Part shown: positions 27,566-35,928 of the stretch, piece by piece
How positions within the stretch are numbered: position 1 is the first letter of the stretch
Layout: every line of letters begins with the position of its first letter
Origin: Roseivirga sp. UBA6061
GTDB lineage: Bacteria > Bacteroidota > Bacteroidia > Cytophagales > Cyclobacteriaceae
Assembly (NCBI GenBank): GCA_002427745.1
Contig: DIYF01000147.1
Location: 62,001-126,000, forward strand
Direction of reading: 5' to 3'
Length of the DNA: 64,000 bases
Notes under the pieces: model-generated
The model's database searches: none
Told to the model about the DNA's origin: nothing
The model's input: the letters and a program-made list of their open reading frames with translations, nothing else
Position numbers and translations under genes: made by a program

Positions 27566-28392
27566 TGGCGATTCGCGAGATATTGACCTTTGAGTTTAAA
27601 TACCATTTAAAAAGGCCTCAGACCTATATCTACTTTGTGCTCTTTTTCGGGCTGGCAGTTTTTATTTATGGGGCTATGGGTGGTTTATTCGGCAAAATCT
27701 ACACCGCTCCCCCCAATACAAGTGGCAAGGTTTTTTTGAATAGCCCTTTCGTGATCACCAGTTTTTTAGCTTCAGCCACTACTGTGGGGTTGATCATTGT
27801 TCCGGCCATTATGGGCAATGCCATATACAGAGATTTCAAATATAATACGAGCCCACTCTTTGGCACACGTCCCCTTTCTTCTGCCGGTTATCTGTACGGG
27901 CGCTTCGCAGGTGCTTTTTTGGTAACATTGATCGTTTTTCTGGGTGTTTTTCTGGGGGTGGCAGTTACCTGCGCACTTCCGGGAATGGACCCTGATCGCA
28001 TCGGCCCTGTCAGGCTGATGGCTTATCTGCAACCATTATTGATTATCGTGATTCCCAATCTTTTCTTTACCGGTAGCTTCTTTTTTGCCGCGGCCACTTT
28101 GACCCGAAAAATGCTGATGAGCTATGTGGGAGGTGTCCTGCTTTTTGTGGCCTATAGTTTTGTCGAATCTGCTGTACTGAGCCTGGAGAATACTACTTAT
28201 GCCGGTTTGTTCAACCCTTTTGGATCTACTTCACTGGCTCAGATTACGCAGTACTGGACGGTAGTGGAGCAAAACGAGATGATAATCCCGGTAACAGCGC
28301 CACTCATTGCCAACCGGCTTCTCTGGATAGCCATCGGAGCGGGTTTGCTCATACTTACCCATAAGCGGTCAAAGGCTTTGAAGCACAGATAG
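27562..28392 (+). CDS. ABC-2 type permease
   Basis: 276 residues with six predicted membrane segments (about 18-38, 60-80, 95-115, 130-150, 160-185 and 225-245). Its layout is that of ABC-2 permeases with a large extracytoplasmic loop after the first segment (GGLFGKIYTAPPNTSGKVFLNSPF). It works with the ATPase gene that overlaps it and with the next gene, a permease-peptidase fusion. Confidence 0.88.
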   Translation: MMAIREILTFEFKYHLKRPQTYIYFVLFFGLAVFIYGAMGGLFGKIYTAPPNTSGKVFLNSPFVITSFLASATTVGLIIVPAIMGNAIYRDFKYNTSPLFGTRPLSSAGYLYGRFAGAFLVTLIVFLGVFLGVAVTCALPGMDPDRIGPVRLMAYLQPLLIIVIPNLFFTGSFFFAAATLTRKMLMSYVGGVLLFVAYSFVESAVLSLENTTYAGLFNPFGSTSLAQITQYWTVVEQNEMIIPVTAPLIANRLLWIAIGAGLLILTHKRSKALKHR

Positions 28393-28404
28393 AGGCATTG
28401 CCAT

Positions 28405-31101
28405 ATGTGGGGGGCTTTTACATATTGGCTGACGCTTACCTGGTTTTATACGAAAGAAATCATCATCAACCGGTATTTTCTGCTGATACTCGTGGCAGGG
28501 CTATCATTTATGTTGCTCGGCATTACCGGTGTGTTCGAAAGGTTCGGACTTACGGCCTATCCGGTCACCTATGTGGTGTTGGAGACGCTGGACGGAAACT
28601 TTGAGCTATTCCTTTTGATCATGATCACCTTTTTCTCCGGTGAACTTATCTGGAAAGAAAGAGAGGCCCGGCTGAATGAGTTCTATGCCGTACTTCCCGT
28701 GAGTACCGCAGTACAGATGCTTGCCAGGTTCGCTGCCATACTGCTGATGGTCCTGTTCATCTTTCTTATTCTGTGGATCACCGGGGTTGTGGTACAGTTG
28801 AATTCTGGTCGTGTGGAAATAGATATGGGCCTCTACCTGAAAAGCTTTCTTTTCATGCAATTGGGCTACCATATACTAATGACGGCCCTTGTCTTCCTGG
28901 TCCATATCGTGATCAACCATAAATACCAGGCGCATGCACTGTTGATTATCTACTTCTTTTTCAGAGCTACCATTTTACCTCAGTTTGGCTTCGATCACCA
29001 CCTGTATCTCTATGGTACGGATCCTGGGATGGTCTATTCCGATTTCTTTGGGTTCGACTATCATCGGGAAGCCTTTTGGTGGTTTCGTATCTATTGGTCC
29101 CTGCTGGCTGCTGTCTTTATGGTGGTTGCCTATCTGTTTTGGCCCATGGGAGTTGAGGATACTTTCAGGTCAAGGTTTAGGAGAGGAAGGAGACGACTGA
29201 CAAGACCTGTATTGTTCACAGGGATTCTGCTGATCGCTTTTTTTGTCAGTACCGGAGGCTATATTTTTTACAATACCAATATCCTGAATGACTACCAGCC
29301 GCTCCAGGCCATTTATGCCAAAGAAGCAGCCTATGAGAAGCAGTACAAGGCTTTTGAGAAGATTGCCCAGCCCGATGTCATCAGTACTTTTCTCAATGTA
29401 GATCTCAGGGGCCAATCACGTGATATGCAGGTTGAAGGGCACTACTTTCTGAAAAACTATACAGAGAAAGCCATTGACTCTATTCATGTTCAGGTACCAA
29501 ATAATGCCATTGTCTACCAGACGCCTTTACGGATGGAAGAGTCCTTCGAGGTGAAGCACCTCGAACTCAGCGAACCCTCTTCTGCGGTTCTGGAGGATCG
29601 GGTGCATAACTACTTCATCCTTCAGCTGGAGAATCCCTTGCTCCCCGGGGATTCGGTGAGGCTGAATTTTTCCATGGATTACACCACCACAGGTTTCAGA
29701 AACCAGTCCAACCCGCATCTGGATGTACTGAGCAATGGCACGCTCTTCTATTCTATGTACTGGCCCCGCATTGGATACAATAATAATATGGAATTGAAAA
29801 GTGATCGGTTGAGAAAGCAGTATGGGCTTGGACCTTCCATACCCATGCCCAAACCAGGTACACCCGGCACTGAGCAGTCACAACCCGTAGCTACGCGGCT
29901 GGTCATCAGTTCAGATAGCGGCCATACCACTGTGGCCTCGGGAGAATTGATAGCTGAGTACCAGGATAACGGCAGGACTTACAGGGAATTTCAAGCGGCT
30001 TGCTTGCCAGGTTTTTTATCAGGTACCTATGAGCAGAGTAATTTTGTAGCAGAAGGAATAGAGGTGTCTTTACTGTACCTGCGGAAGCATGATTTTAATA
30101 TTGAACGCTTTAAGAATGCCATTGCGAAAGCCCTGAAATATGGCACCGAACAATTCGGAAGGCTTCCCCTGAAGCAGCTTTATTTTGTGGAGTATCCACG
30201 CTATGCCGGGCATGCGGTTTCCTTTCCGGGTATGATCGCCTATCCGGAACTGGGCTTTATTGAGAACTATGAAAAAGATGTGGAAATTGACCGACTTGGC
30301 CGGGTTACTGCCCATGAAGTGACGCATCAGTGGTGGGGAAACCAACTGGAAACGGATGCTGTTCAGGGGAGTACCATGCTTACTGAATCTCTGGCAGAAT
30401 ATGCTTCCCTTATGTATCTGAAGCATCATCGTTCTCTGGAGGAGGTGGCCAGGCATCTCAGGGTCTCCCAACAGTCCTATCTGAGGCTTCGTGGTTCAGA
30501 AAGCAAGCATGAAAATCCACTGATGTATGTTCAGGGACAGAATTATTTGCACTACAACAAAGGGGCATGTGTGTTCTATGCCCTGCAGGACTATCTGGGT
30601 GAAGAAAGCCTGAATGCCGTATTGAGAGATTATTATCAGGACTATCTGAAAAAGGAAATCCGCAGTGCTCATTCCCTGGAATTGTATGAGTATATCAAAA
30701 GGGCTACCCCAGAATCTCTGAGTACCGTAGTAGCCGACTTAGTAGAACGCATTACCCTTTATGAGCTTAAGACAGAAAGTGCCGATGTGGTTGAGTTGCC
30801 GGATGGACATTATGAGTTGACGCTGGTGGTAACGGCCCAAAAATTTTATGCCGATGGCATAGGAAATGAGTCAGAAGCCGCGCTACAGGAATGGATTGAC
30901 ATCGGAGTCTATGCTGAAAGTAATGAGCTGATCTATCTCAAAAAGCATTTCTTCGACCAAAGGGAATCGACAATTCGTCTGGTGCTCGACAAGGCCCCGG
31001 AGCGTGCCGGGATTGACCCCATGGGCATCCTGATCGACAAACATTTTGAGGATAACATGCAGTCTGTTACGACTCGCAGTACTCAATCACAGCATCCCTG
31101 A
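28405..31101 (+). CDS. ABC permease fused to an M1-family metallopeptidase
   Basis: 898 residues. Residues 1-300 hold seven or so membrane segments of an ABC-2 permease half. From about 320 an extracytoplasmic part begins with an N-terminal beta domain and leads to an M1 (gluzincin) catalytic domain: H637-E638-x2-H641 (HEVTHQWWG) with third ligand E661 in TESLAEY. The spacer HEXXH-x19-E is one residue longer than in classical aminopeptidase N, as is usual in these fusions. The GAMEN-type peptide-binding motif is modified here to GMIAYPE. The peptidase faces the periplasm and may process what the transporter exports. The end overlaps the convergent aminotransferase gene. Confidence 0.9.
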   Translation: MWGAFTYWLTLTWFYTKEIIINRYFLLILVAGLSFMLLGITGVFERFGLTAYPVTYVVLETLDGNFELFLLIMITFFSGELIWKEREARLNEFYAVLPVSTAVQMLARFAAILLMVLFIFLILWITGVVVQLNSGRVEIDMGLYLKSFLFMQLGYHILMTALVFLVHIVINHKYQAHALLIIYFFFRATILPQFGFDHHLYLYGTDPGMVYSDFFGFDYHREAFWWFRIYWSLLAAVFMVVAYLFWPMGVEDTFRSRFRRGRRRLTRPVLFTGILLIAFFVSTGGYIFYNTNILNDYQPLQAIYAKEAAYEKQYKAFEKIAQPDVISTFLNVDLRGQSRDMQVEGHYFLKNYTEKAIDSIHVQVPNNAIVYQTPLRMEESFEVKHLELSEPSSAVLEDRVHNYFILQLENPLLPGDSVRLNFSMDYTTTGFRNQSNPHLDVLSNGTLFYSMYWPRIGYNNNMELKSDRLRKQYGLGPSIPMPKPGTPGTEQSQPVATRLVISSDSGHTTVASGELIAEYQDNGRTYREFQAACLPGFLSGTYEQSNFVAEGIEVSLLYLRKHDFNIERFKNAIAKALKYGTEQFGRLPLKQLYFVEYPRYAGHAVSFPGMIAYPELGFIENYEKDVEIDRLGRVTAHEVTHQWWGNQLETDAVQGSTMLTESLAEYASLMYLKHHRSLEEVARHLRVSQQSYLRLRGSESKHENPLMYVQGQNYLHYNKGACVFYALQDYLGEESLNAVLRDYYQDYLKKEIRSAHSLELYEYIKRATPESLSTVVADLVERITLYELKTESADVVELPDGHYELTLVVTAQKFYADGIGNESEAALQEWIDIGVYAESNELIYLKKHFFDQRESTIRLVLDKAPERAGIDPMGILIDKHFEDNMQSVTTRSTQSQHP

Positions 31102-32371
31102 TGCGTGAAAAAGTCTCTTTGAGGGTAGCCTCGTCTTCTTCAAGCAAGGTCACCCGGAAGCCCAGTAAGTCTGAACAGAAAGAGGAGATAGGTACCACAC
31201 AAACCCCTTTTGCTGCCAGCAGATAGTAGACAAAACGCTTGTCCGGTTTCATATTACTTTCGCTGAGCCAGGTGTTTAACAGGTCTTTGACTGACTCGTC
31301 TTCTATCTTCAGTGATTGATGATTGTTGAGCGTGTCCGGCTTGAAAATGATGGTATTATAAAAGGCGCCTTTCGTGGAGTTGAAGTAGAGATAAGGCACA
31401 TCTTCCAGGAAGGAAGAGATGAGTTCACTTCGTTCTCCGATTTTTATATTGGTTGCTGCCCTGTAGGTGTCAAAGCGCTTGTCTCCATAAACTTTCGGAA
31501 TGGCCATTTGTGGCAGTGTAGTAGAACATACCTCCAGCATTTTTGCATTTACCAGGGTCTGGTAGAGCTTGTCAAAGGTCTGGTCGGAACCACGATTGTA
31601 AAACTCCATCCATCCACATCGCGAACCCGGCCAGGGCAGGTCTTTCGACATCCCTTTGAGGGCAATCCCAGGAACATCATCTATTACCTCTGCCAAAGGG
31701 TGATGTTGAGCCCCGTTATAGGTGATGGAACCATAGATTTCGTCCGAGATCAGAAACAGATCAAACTCCTTGGCCAGTTTTACAAACTCCAGCAAAGTTT
31801 CCAGAGAATAGACCATGCCCGTAGGATTGTCGGGATTGATGAGTAGAATGCCCACAATATTGGGGTTATACCTGACCTGATTTCTAAGGTCGGTCATGTC
31901 CGGATACCAGTGATTGGCCGGGTTAAGGGTATAGGTCAGGGGAGCAGCATTGGCATGAGCTGCTTCGCCACTCGAGTGTGTAGAGTATGCCGGAGAGGGG
32001 CCTATGATTCGGGCAGTCGGGTTAATGAACTGGTACAGTGTGGAGATGCCATCCCCCAATCCATTGAAGAAGAGAATGTCATCTGCTTCAATTTTTGCCC
32101 CGTTGCCCTGGTTATTCTGATCTGCCAGAAATTCTCTGACAGACTTATCGCCCATGGAGTGAGAGTAGCCGTAGGTTTTATCGTCCTGGGCCAGTTCCGA
32201 AACAATGTCTTTGATCCAGCCGGGGATTTGCCAGTTTTTCTGAATGGGATCCCCGATGTTTTCCCAATAGATCTTCTGACCAAGGGCCTCCAACTGATCT
32301 GCTTTCTTAACAATACCGCGAATCTCATACGAGAGCTCTGAAGCTCCCGGACGAATCAAATCCTGTCTCAT
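31067..32371 (-). CDS. Pyridoxal-phosphate-dependent aminotransferase, class I/II
   Basis: 434 residues. Fold-type I aminotransferase: NPDNPTG (179-185), D210 in SDEIY, and the Schiff-base lysine K243 in GMSKDLPWPGSRCGW. Longer than the usual 390 residues, with an N-terminal extension. The substrate is not readable from sequence; the group includes alanine- and aspartate-type enzymes. It lies two bases downstream of the pseudouridine synthase gene, so it is in the prfC operon. The last 35 bases overlap the end of the convergent permease-peptidase gene. Confidence 0.88.
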   Translation of the reverse strand: MRQDLIRPGASELSYEIRGIVKKADQLEALGQKIYWENIGDPIQKNWQIPGWIKDIVSELAQDDKTYGYSHSMGDKSVREFLADQNNQGNGAKIEADDILFFNGLGDGISTLYQFINPTARIIGPSPAYSTHSSGEAAHANAAPLTYTLNPANHWYPDMTDLRNQVRYNPNIVGILLINPDNPTGMVYSLETLLEFVKLAKEFDLFLISDEIYGSITYNGAQHHPLAEVIDDVPGIALKGMSKDLPWPGSRCGWMEFYNRGSDQTFDKLYQTLVNAKMLEVCSTTLPQMAIPKVYGDKRFDTYRAATNIKIGERSELISSFLEDVPYLYFNSTKGAFYNTIIFKPDTLNNHQSLKIEDESVKDLLNTWLSESNMKPDKRFVYYLLAAKGVCVVPISSFCSDLLGFRVTLLEEDEATLKETFSRIRDAVIEYCES

Positions 32372-32373
32372 GA

Positions 32374-33096
32374 TTAATAGATATTGTCGATGTTCTTATC
32401 CTTCACCTTGATGTTTTCAAGGGTGAGATACTGCTCCCAAAACTGCTCTTCAGGTAAGCCGGCCCGGATCATGATGGGCTCTTTTTTTACAGGGTGCTCA
32501 AAGTAGAGTCCTTTGGCGTGCAGGTTGATGCTGCGATCGGGGTTGGGCTTGGAAAAGCCATAGCGCAGATCGCCTCTTATAGGGCAACCAATGGAGGCCA
32601 GTTGTACCCTGATCTGATGAGGTCTTCCTGTCAGTGGCTTTACCTCCACCAGAAAGTGGTCATTCAGCTTGCCCAGGGTTTTATACTCCAGTTCCGCCCT
32701 TAAAGCCCCGTCTACCTGGTGGTCATGCGCTGTGGTCACATTGCGGTCGGGGTCTTTTTTCAGCCAGTGGGCCAGCTTGCCCTGAGCCGGGCGAGGCCTT
32801 CTCTTCACTACTGCCCAGTAGGTTTTATAGACCTTTCTGTTTTTAAAGAGCTTGTTCATTCGCTCCAGAGCCTTGGAAGTCCGGGCAAATACCACAGCTC
32901 CGCTCGTAGGTCTGTCCAGCCTGTGAACGACCCCCAGAAAAACCTCACCGGGTTTGTTATACTTTTCCTTGATGTAGTCTTTGCAATAGTCTACCAGAGG
33001 CTTGTCACCTGTGTGGTCACCCTGCACCAGTATGCCGGAGGGTTTATTGACAATCAACAGGTGGTTATCTTCATATATGGGCTGTACAATGCTCAT
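32374..33096 (-). CDS. RluA-family pseudouridine synthase
   Basis: 240 residues. The catalytic motif is HRLDRPTSG with nucleophile D61; other RluA motifs are VNKPSGILVQ, YEDNHLL and TGRPHQIRVQLA. It isomerises uridine in rRNA or tRNA. Length and lack of an S4 domain fit RluA/TruC-type enzymes. The start overlaps the stop of prfC by one base, so the two are co-translated. Which uridine is modified is not known. Confidence 0.93.
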   Translation of the reverse strand: MSIVQPIYEDNHLLIVNKPSGILVQGDHTGDKPLVDYCKDYIKEKYNKPGEVFLGVVHRLDRPTSGAVVFARTSKALERMNKLFKNRKVYKTYWAVVKRRPRPAQGKLAHWLKKDPDRNVTTAHDHQVDGALRAELEYKTLGKLNDHFLVEVKPLTGRPHQIRVQLASIGCPIRGDLRYGFSKPNPDRSINLHAKGLYFEHPVKKEPIMIRAGLPEEQFWEQYLTLENIKVKDKNIDNIY

Positions 33097-34676
33097 CAGA
33101 ATTCGCTGGTAAAGTGGAAGTTAACATCGGGGAAGTTCTCCTGCACCATTTGCAGCCAGGATTTGGACTCGGCCATAAATACGAGCTTGCCATCTTTGTC
33201 CTTCGCAATATGTCTCTGCTTGGAGTTAATAAAGGCATCGAGTTTTTTCGGATCATCCGATGAGATCCAGCAGGCTTTGTAAAGCTGCATTCCGGCAAAC
33301 TCACAGGTAGCACCATATTCATGCTTGAGCCTGTGCTGAATTACCTCAAACTGTAGCTGCCCTACCACACCCACGGCCTTACGACTACCGAGCTGGAAGT
33401 TAAAAAGCTGGGCAACCCCTTCATCCATTAGCTGATTCAGGCCTTTTTCCAGCTGTTTGGTCTTCATAGCATCCTTATTAATCACCTCACGGAAAATCTC
33501 AGGAGAGAAGCTGGGAATACCCCGGTACATGCCCTTGTCACCATCCGTAAGCGTATCACCGATTTTAAAGTTTCCGGTATCATAAAGACCGATGATATCA
33601 CCCGGGTAGGCCTCATCAATCGTCTCCTTGTCCTGTGCCATAAAAGCAGTAGCCTGAGAGATACGGAATTTTTTGTCCTGACGGGTATGGTAGTAGTTAG
33701 AGCCTCGCTGGAATTTGCCTGAGCATATTCTCAGGAAGGCGATTCGGTTTCTGTGCTTAGGATCCATATTGGCGTGGATCTTAAAGACAAAGCCCGTGAA
33801 TTTCTTGTAGTCCGGCTTGATCTCAGTCTCATCCAGCATTCGGCCGATAGGCTCCGGTGAGAACTGCAGAAAGGCATCCAGCAACTCTTTCACGCCAAAG
33901 TTATTTACGGCTGAGCCGAAGAATACCGGAGCTACGTCCCCACTCAGATAGGCGTTTACGTCCAGTGGGCCATAAAGGTCATCAAGCATTTCCACATCCT
34001 CTCTCAACTGAGCAGCATGACTCTCCCCAATGTATTTTTCCAGCTCCGGACTGTTGATGTCCTCAAATCGGGTACTTTCTTCATGAAGCTGCTGCTTGTC
34101 AGCTTTGAACAGACGCAGACTCTTGTCATAGAGACTGTAGACTCCCTGAAAGGTTTTACCCATGCCGATAGGCCAGCTCAGAGGGTGTACATTGATGCCC
34201 AGCTTGCTTTCAATCTCATCCAGCAGGTCGTAAGGATCTTGTCCTTCACGGTCCAGCTTATTGATAAAGGAAATCACCGGGGTTTTTCTCATCCGACAGA
34301 CTTCCATAAGTTTTTCTGTCTGAATCTCTACGCCTTTCACACAGTCGATTACCATAACCACAGAATCTACTGCAGTCAGGGTACGGTAGGTGTCTTCTGC
34401 GAAGTCCTGGTGACCGGGGGTATCGAGCAGATTGATTTTCATGCCTTCGTATTCAAAGGCCATCACCGAGGTGGCCACAGAGATACCTCTCTGCTTTTCA
34501 ATGTCCATCCAGTCGGAGCGGGCATGCATATCGATTTTGTTCGATTTTACAGCTCCGGCTTTTTGAATGGCACCCCCGAAGAGCAGCAGTTTTTCCGTCA
34601 ATGTGGTTTTACCCGCATCCGGGTGACTGATGATTCCGAACGTTCTTCTCTTTGCTATCTCCGCGGTAAGATCCAT
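33096..34676 (-). CDS. prfC: Peptide chain release factor 3
   Basis: About 526 residues from the ATG at 34676, giving [13 protein letters not shown]; a longer TTG frame from 34700 is less likely. GTPase motifs are G1 SHPDAGKT, G2/switch [11 protein letters not shown]3 DTPGHQDF, G4 NKLD. The domain order matches RF3: GTPase, beta-barrel domain II and the RF3 C-terminal domain ([15 protein letters not shown]). It recycles RF1/RF2 from the ribosome after termination. It heads an operon with a pseudouridine synthase and an aminotransferase. Confidence 0.97.
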   Translation of the reverse strand: MDLTAEIAKRRTFGIISHPDAGKTTLTEKLLLFGGAIQKAGAVKSNKIDMHARSDWMDIEKQRGISVATSVMAFEYEGMKINLLDTPGHQDFAEDTYRTLTAVDSVVMVIDCVKGVEIQTEKLMEVCRMRKTPVISFINKLDREGQDPYDLLDEIESKLGINVHPLSWPIGMGKTFQGVYSLYDKSLRLFKADKQQLHEESTRFEDINSPELEKYIGESHAAQLREDVEMLDDLYGPLDVNAYLSGDVAPVFFGSAVNNFGVKELLDAFLQFSPEPIGRMLDETEIKPDYKKFTGFVFKIHANMDPKHRNRIAFLRICSGKFQRGSNYYHTRQDKKFRISQATAFMAQDKETIDEAYPGDIIGLYDTGNFKIGDTLTDGDKGMYRGIPSFSPEIFREVINKDAMKTKQLEKGLNQLMDEGVAQLFNFQLGSRKAVGVVGQLQFEVIQHRLKHEYGATCEFAGMQLYKACWISSDDPKKLDAFINSKQRHIAKDKDGKLVFMAESKSWLQMVQENFPDVNFHFTSEF

Positions 34677-34815
34677 ATCTCTACTCAATTTGAGGTGCAA
34701 AGATAAAAGAAAATGGCTCTCCGCGGTTTATCCGTAGCGGTTTGAGAAGATTTTGTCCATATGAGGAATTGCCGTGAATGTGCAACCTTAAAGGCCTTTT
34801 GATATCTACTGTTGT

Positions 34816-35376
34816 ATGGTGAGAAAAGAAAAGTCCCTGCGGCTCTTATGGGAACTTATGACGGTAACAATTGGCGTGTTTCTGGCATTGTTTGCCAACA
34901 GTTACTATGAGAAACAGAAGGAAGAAGAGCTGGTGGGAAAAGTGCTGGATGCTCTGATCAGAGAGGTGCAGCAAAACCGGCAGGTTGTGAACCGGTCGCT
35001 GGAGTTTCATAAGGAGTTTCTGACTAAACTTGATACCGACCCTGAAAACCTGGTACTACAGCTCAACACGGCTCCGATTATCAAGAGCGCATGGGATGCC
35101 GCTCAGAGCTCAGGTGTTTTGCATCTGCTGGACTATGACCTGGCCCTGGCCTTTTCGGAAACCTATAGCTGGCATGAGGAATATGACAAGCTCAAATTTC
35201 TGTCTGACCAGGCGCTGTATTTTGTCAGGTTCTCAGACCCGAATTACAACCGGGTCCAGTACCTGAAGCGATGGGAATCGGCCTTTCAGGATTTCAAGTA
35301 TACGGAAGAGCAACTGATCAGGAGATATACTACGGTTTTGTGGGCGTTTAAAGAGTTGGCAGAGGAAGGAGCTTGA
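34816..35376 (+). CDS. Single-pass membrane protein of unknown function (DUF6090-like)
   Basis: 186 residues. One membrane segment (about 9-28, LLWELMTVTIGVFLALFANSYYE) followed by a helical cytoplasmic or periplasmic domain rich in E, K and Q. The membrane motif resembles the DUF6090 group, frequent in marine Bacteroidota, in which a short polar N-terminus precedes GVFLALFAN. No catalytic motifs. It stands alone on the + strand, divergent from prfC, and is followed by the repeat region. Function unknown. Confidence 0.7.
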   Translation: MVRKEKSLRLLWELMTVTIGVFLALFANSYYEKQKEEELVGKVLDALIREVQQNRQVVNRSLEFHKEFLTKLDTDPENLVLQLNTAPIIKSAWDAAQSSGVLHLLDYDLALAFSETYSWHEEYDKLKFLSDQALYFVRFSDPNYNRVQYLKRWESAFQDFKYTEEQLIRRYTTVLWAFKELAEEGA

Positions 35377-35928
35377 TGTTGCGGTGATAACAGCTGAAGC
35401 AAATCGCACCACTTCGTTCACCTTAAATGTCATTCCCAGCTTGACTGGGAATCTCCATGGTCAACCTGAGTTTGCCAATAAGATTCCCACTTTGAACCTT
35501 CGCTAAAGCTGTAGCGACATACAAACACGAGAATGACATTCATGGGATAGCTGGTCAGTTATCGAAGTGCTTTTCTTAGATACCTCGTTCCTCGGCATAA
35601 GAAGAAAAGCTTTCATCGTCATCCCCAGCCTGTCTACCAAGACTTGGTGGATAGGCTTGACTCACTGTTCTCTGGTTAGTGTTGTTTTACCGCAAAATGG
35701 TCTTATAAGTACTGAGAAGACAGATTTTTCACAGAAACCAAAAAACCAGCCCCTCCCTGAAGGGTGAAACGAAAACCATCCCTTCAGGGAATCAAAAGGG
35801 CGTTCATAAACTATTCCTCACATCGAAAAATCTTTCCCTGAACACTATTGAGCTTAACCGGAATCCCAAGGTCAACCAGGGAAGCTAATAAGATTCCCGC
35901 TTTCGCGGGAATGACGGTTTGATTAGTA
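35377..35928. repeat. Gene-free region packed with palindromic and direct repeats
   Basis: No convincing gene in about 550 bases. It contains: a unit bounded by inverted AATGTCATTC (35426-35435) and GAATGACATT (35531-35540); a diverged direct repeat at 35448-35494 and 35860-35904 (both have GGTCAACC and AATAAGATTCCC); a near-perfect palindrome at 35627-35657; an inverted repeat TCCCTGAAGGG/CCCTTCAGGGA at 35754-35790; and a hairpin ATTCCCGC-TTTC-GCGGGAAT at 35893-35912. These are typical of REP-like or MITE-like elements. Confidence 0.75.

Noticed and set aside
35567..35767. A 66-codon open frame in the repeat region
   Set aside because: It reads through palindromes and repeat units, has no signal or domain pattern, and its ends coincide with no gene-like context.
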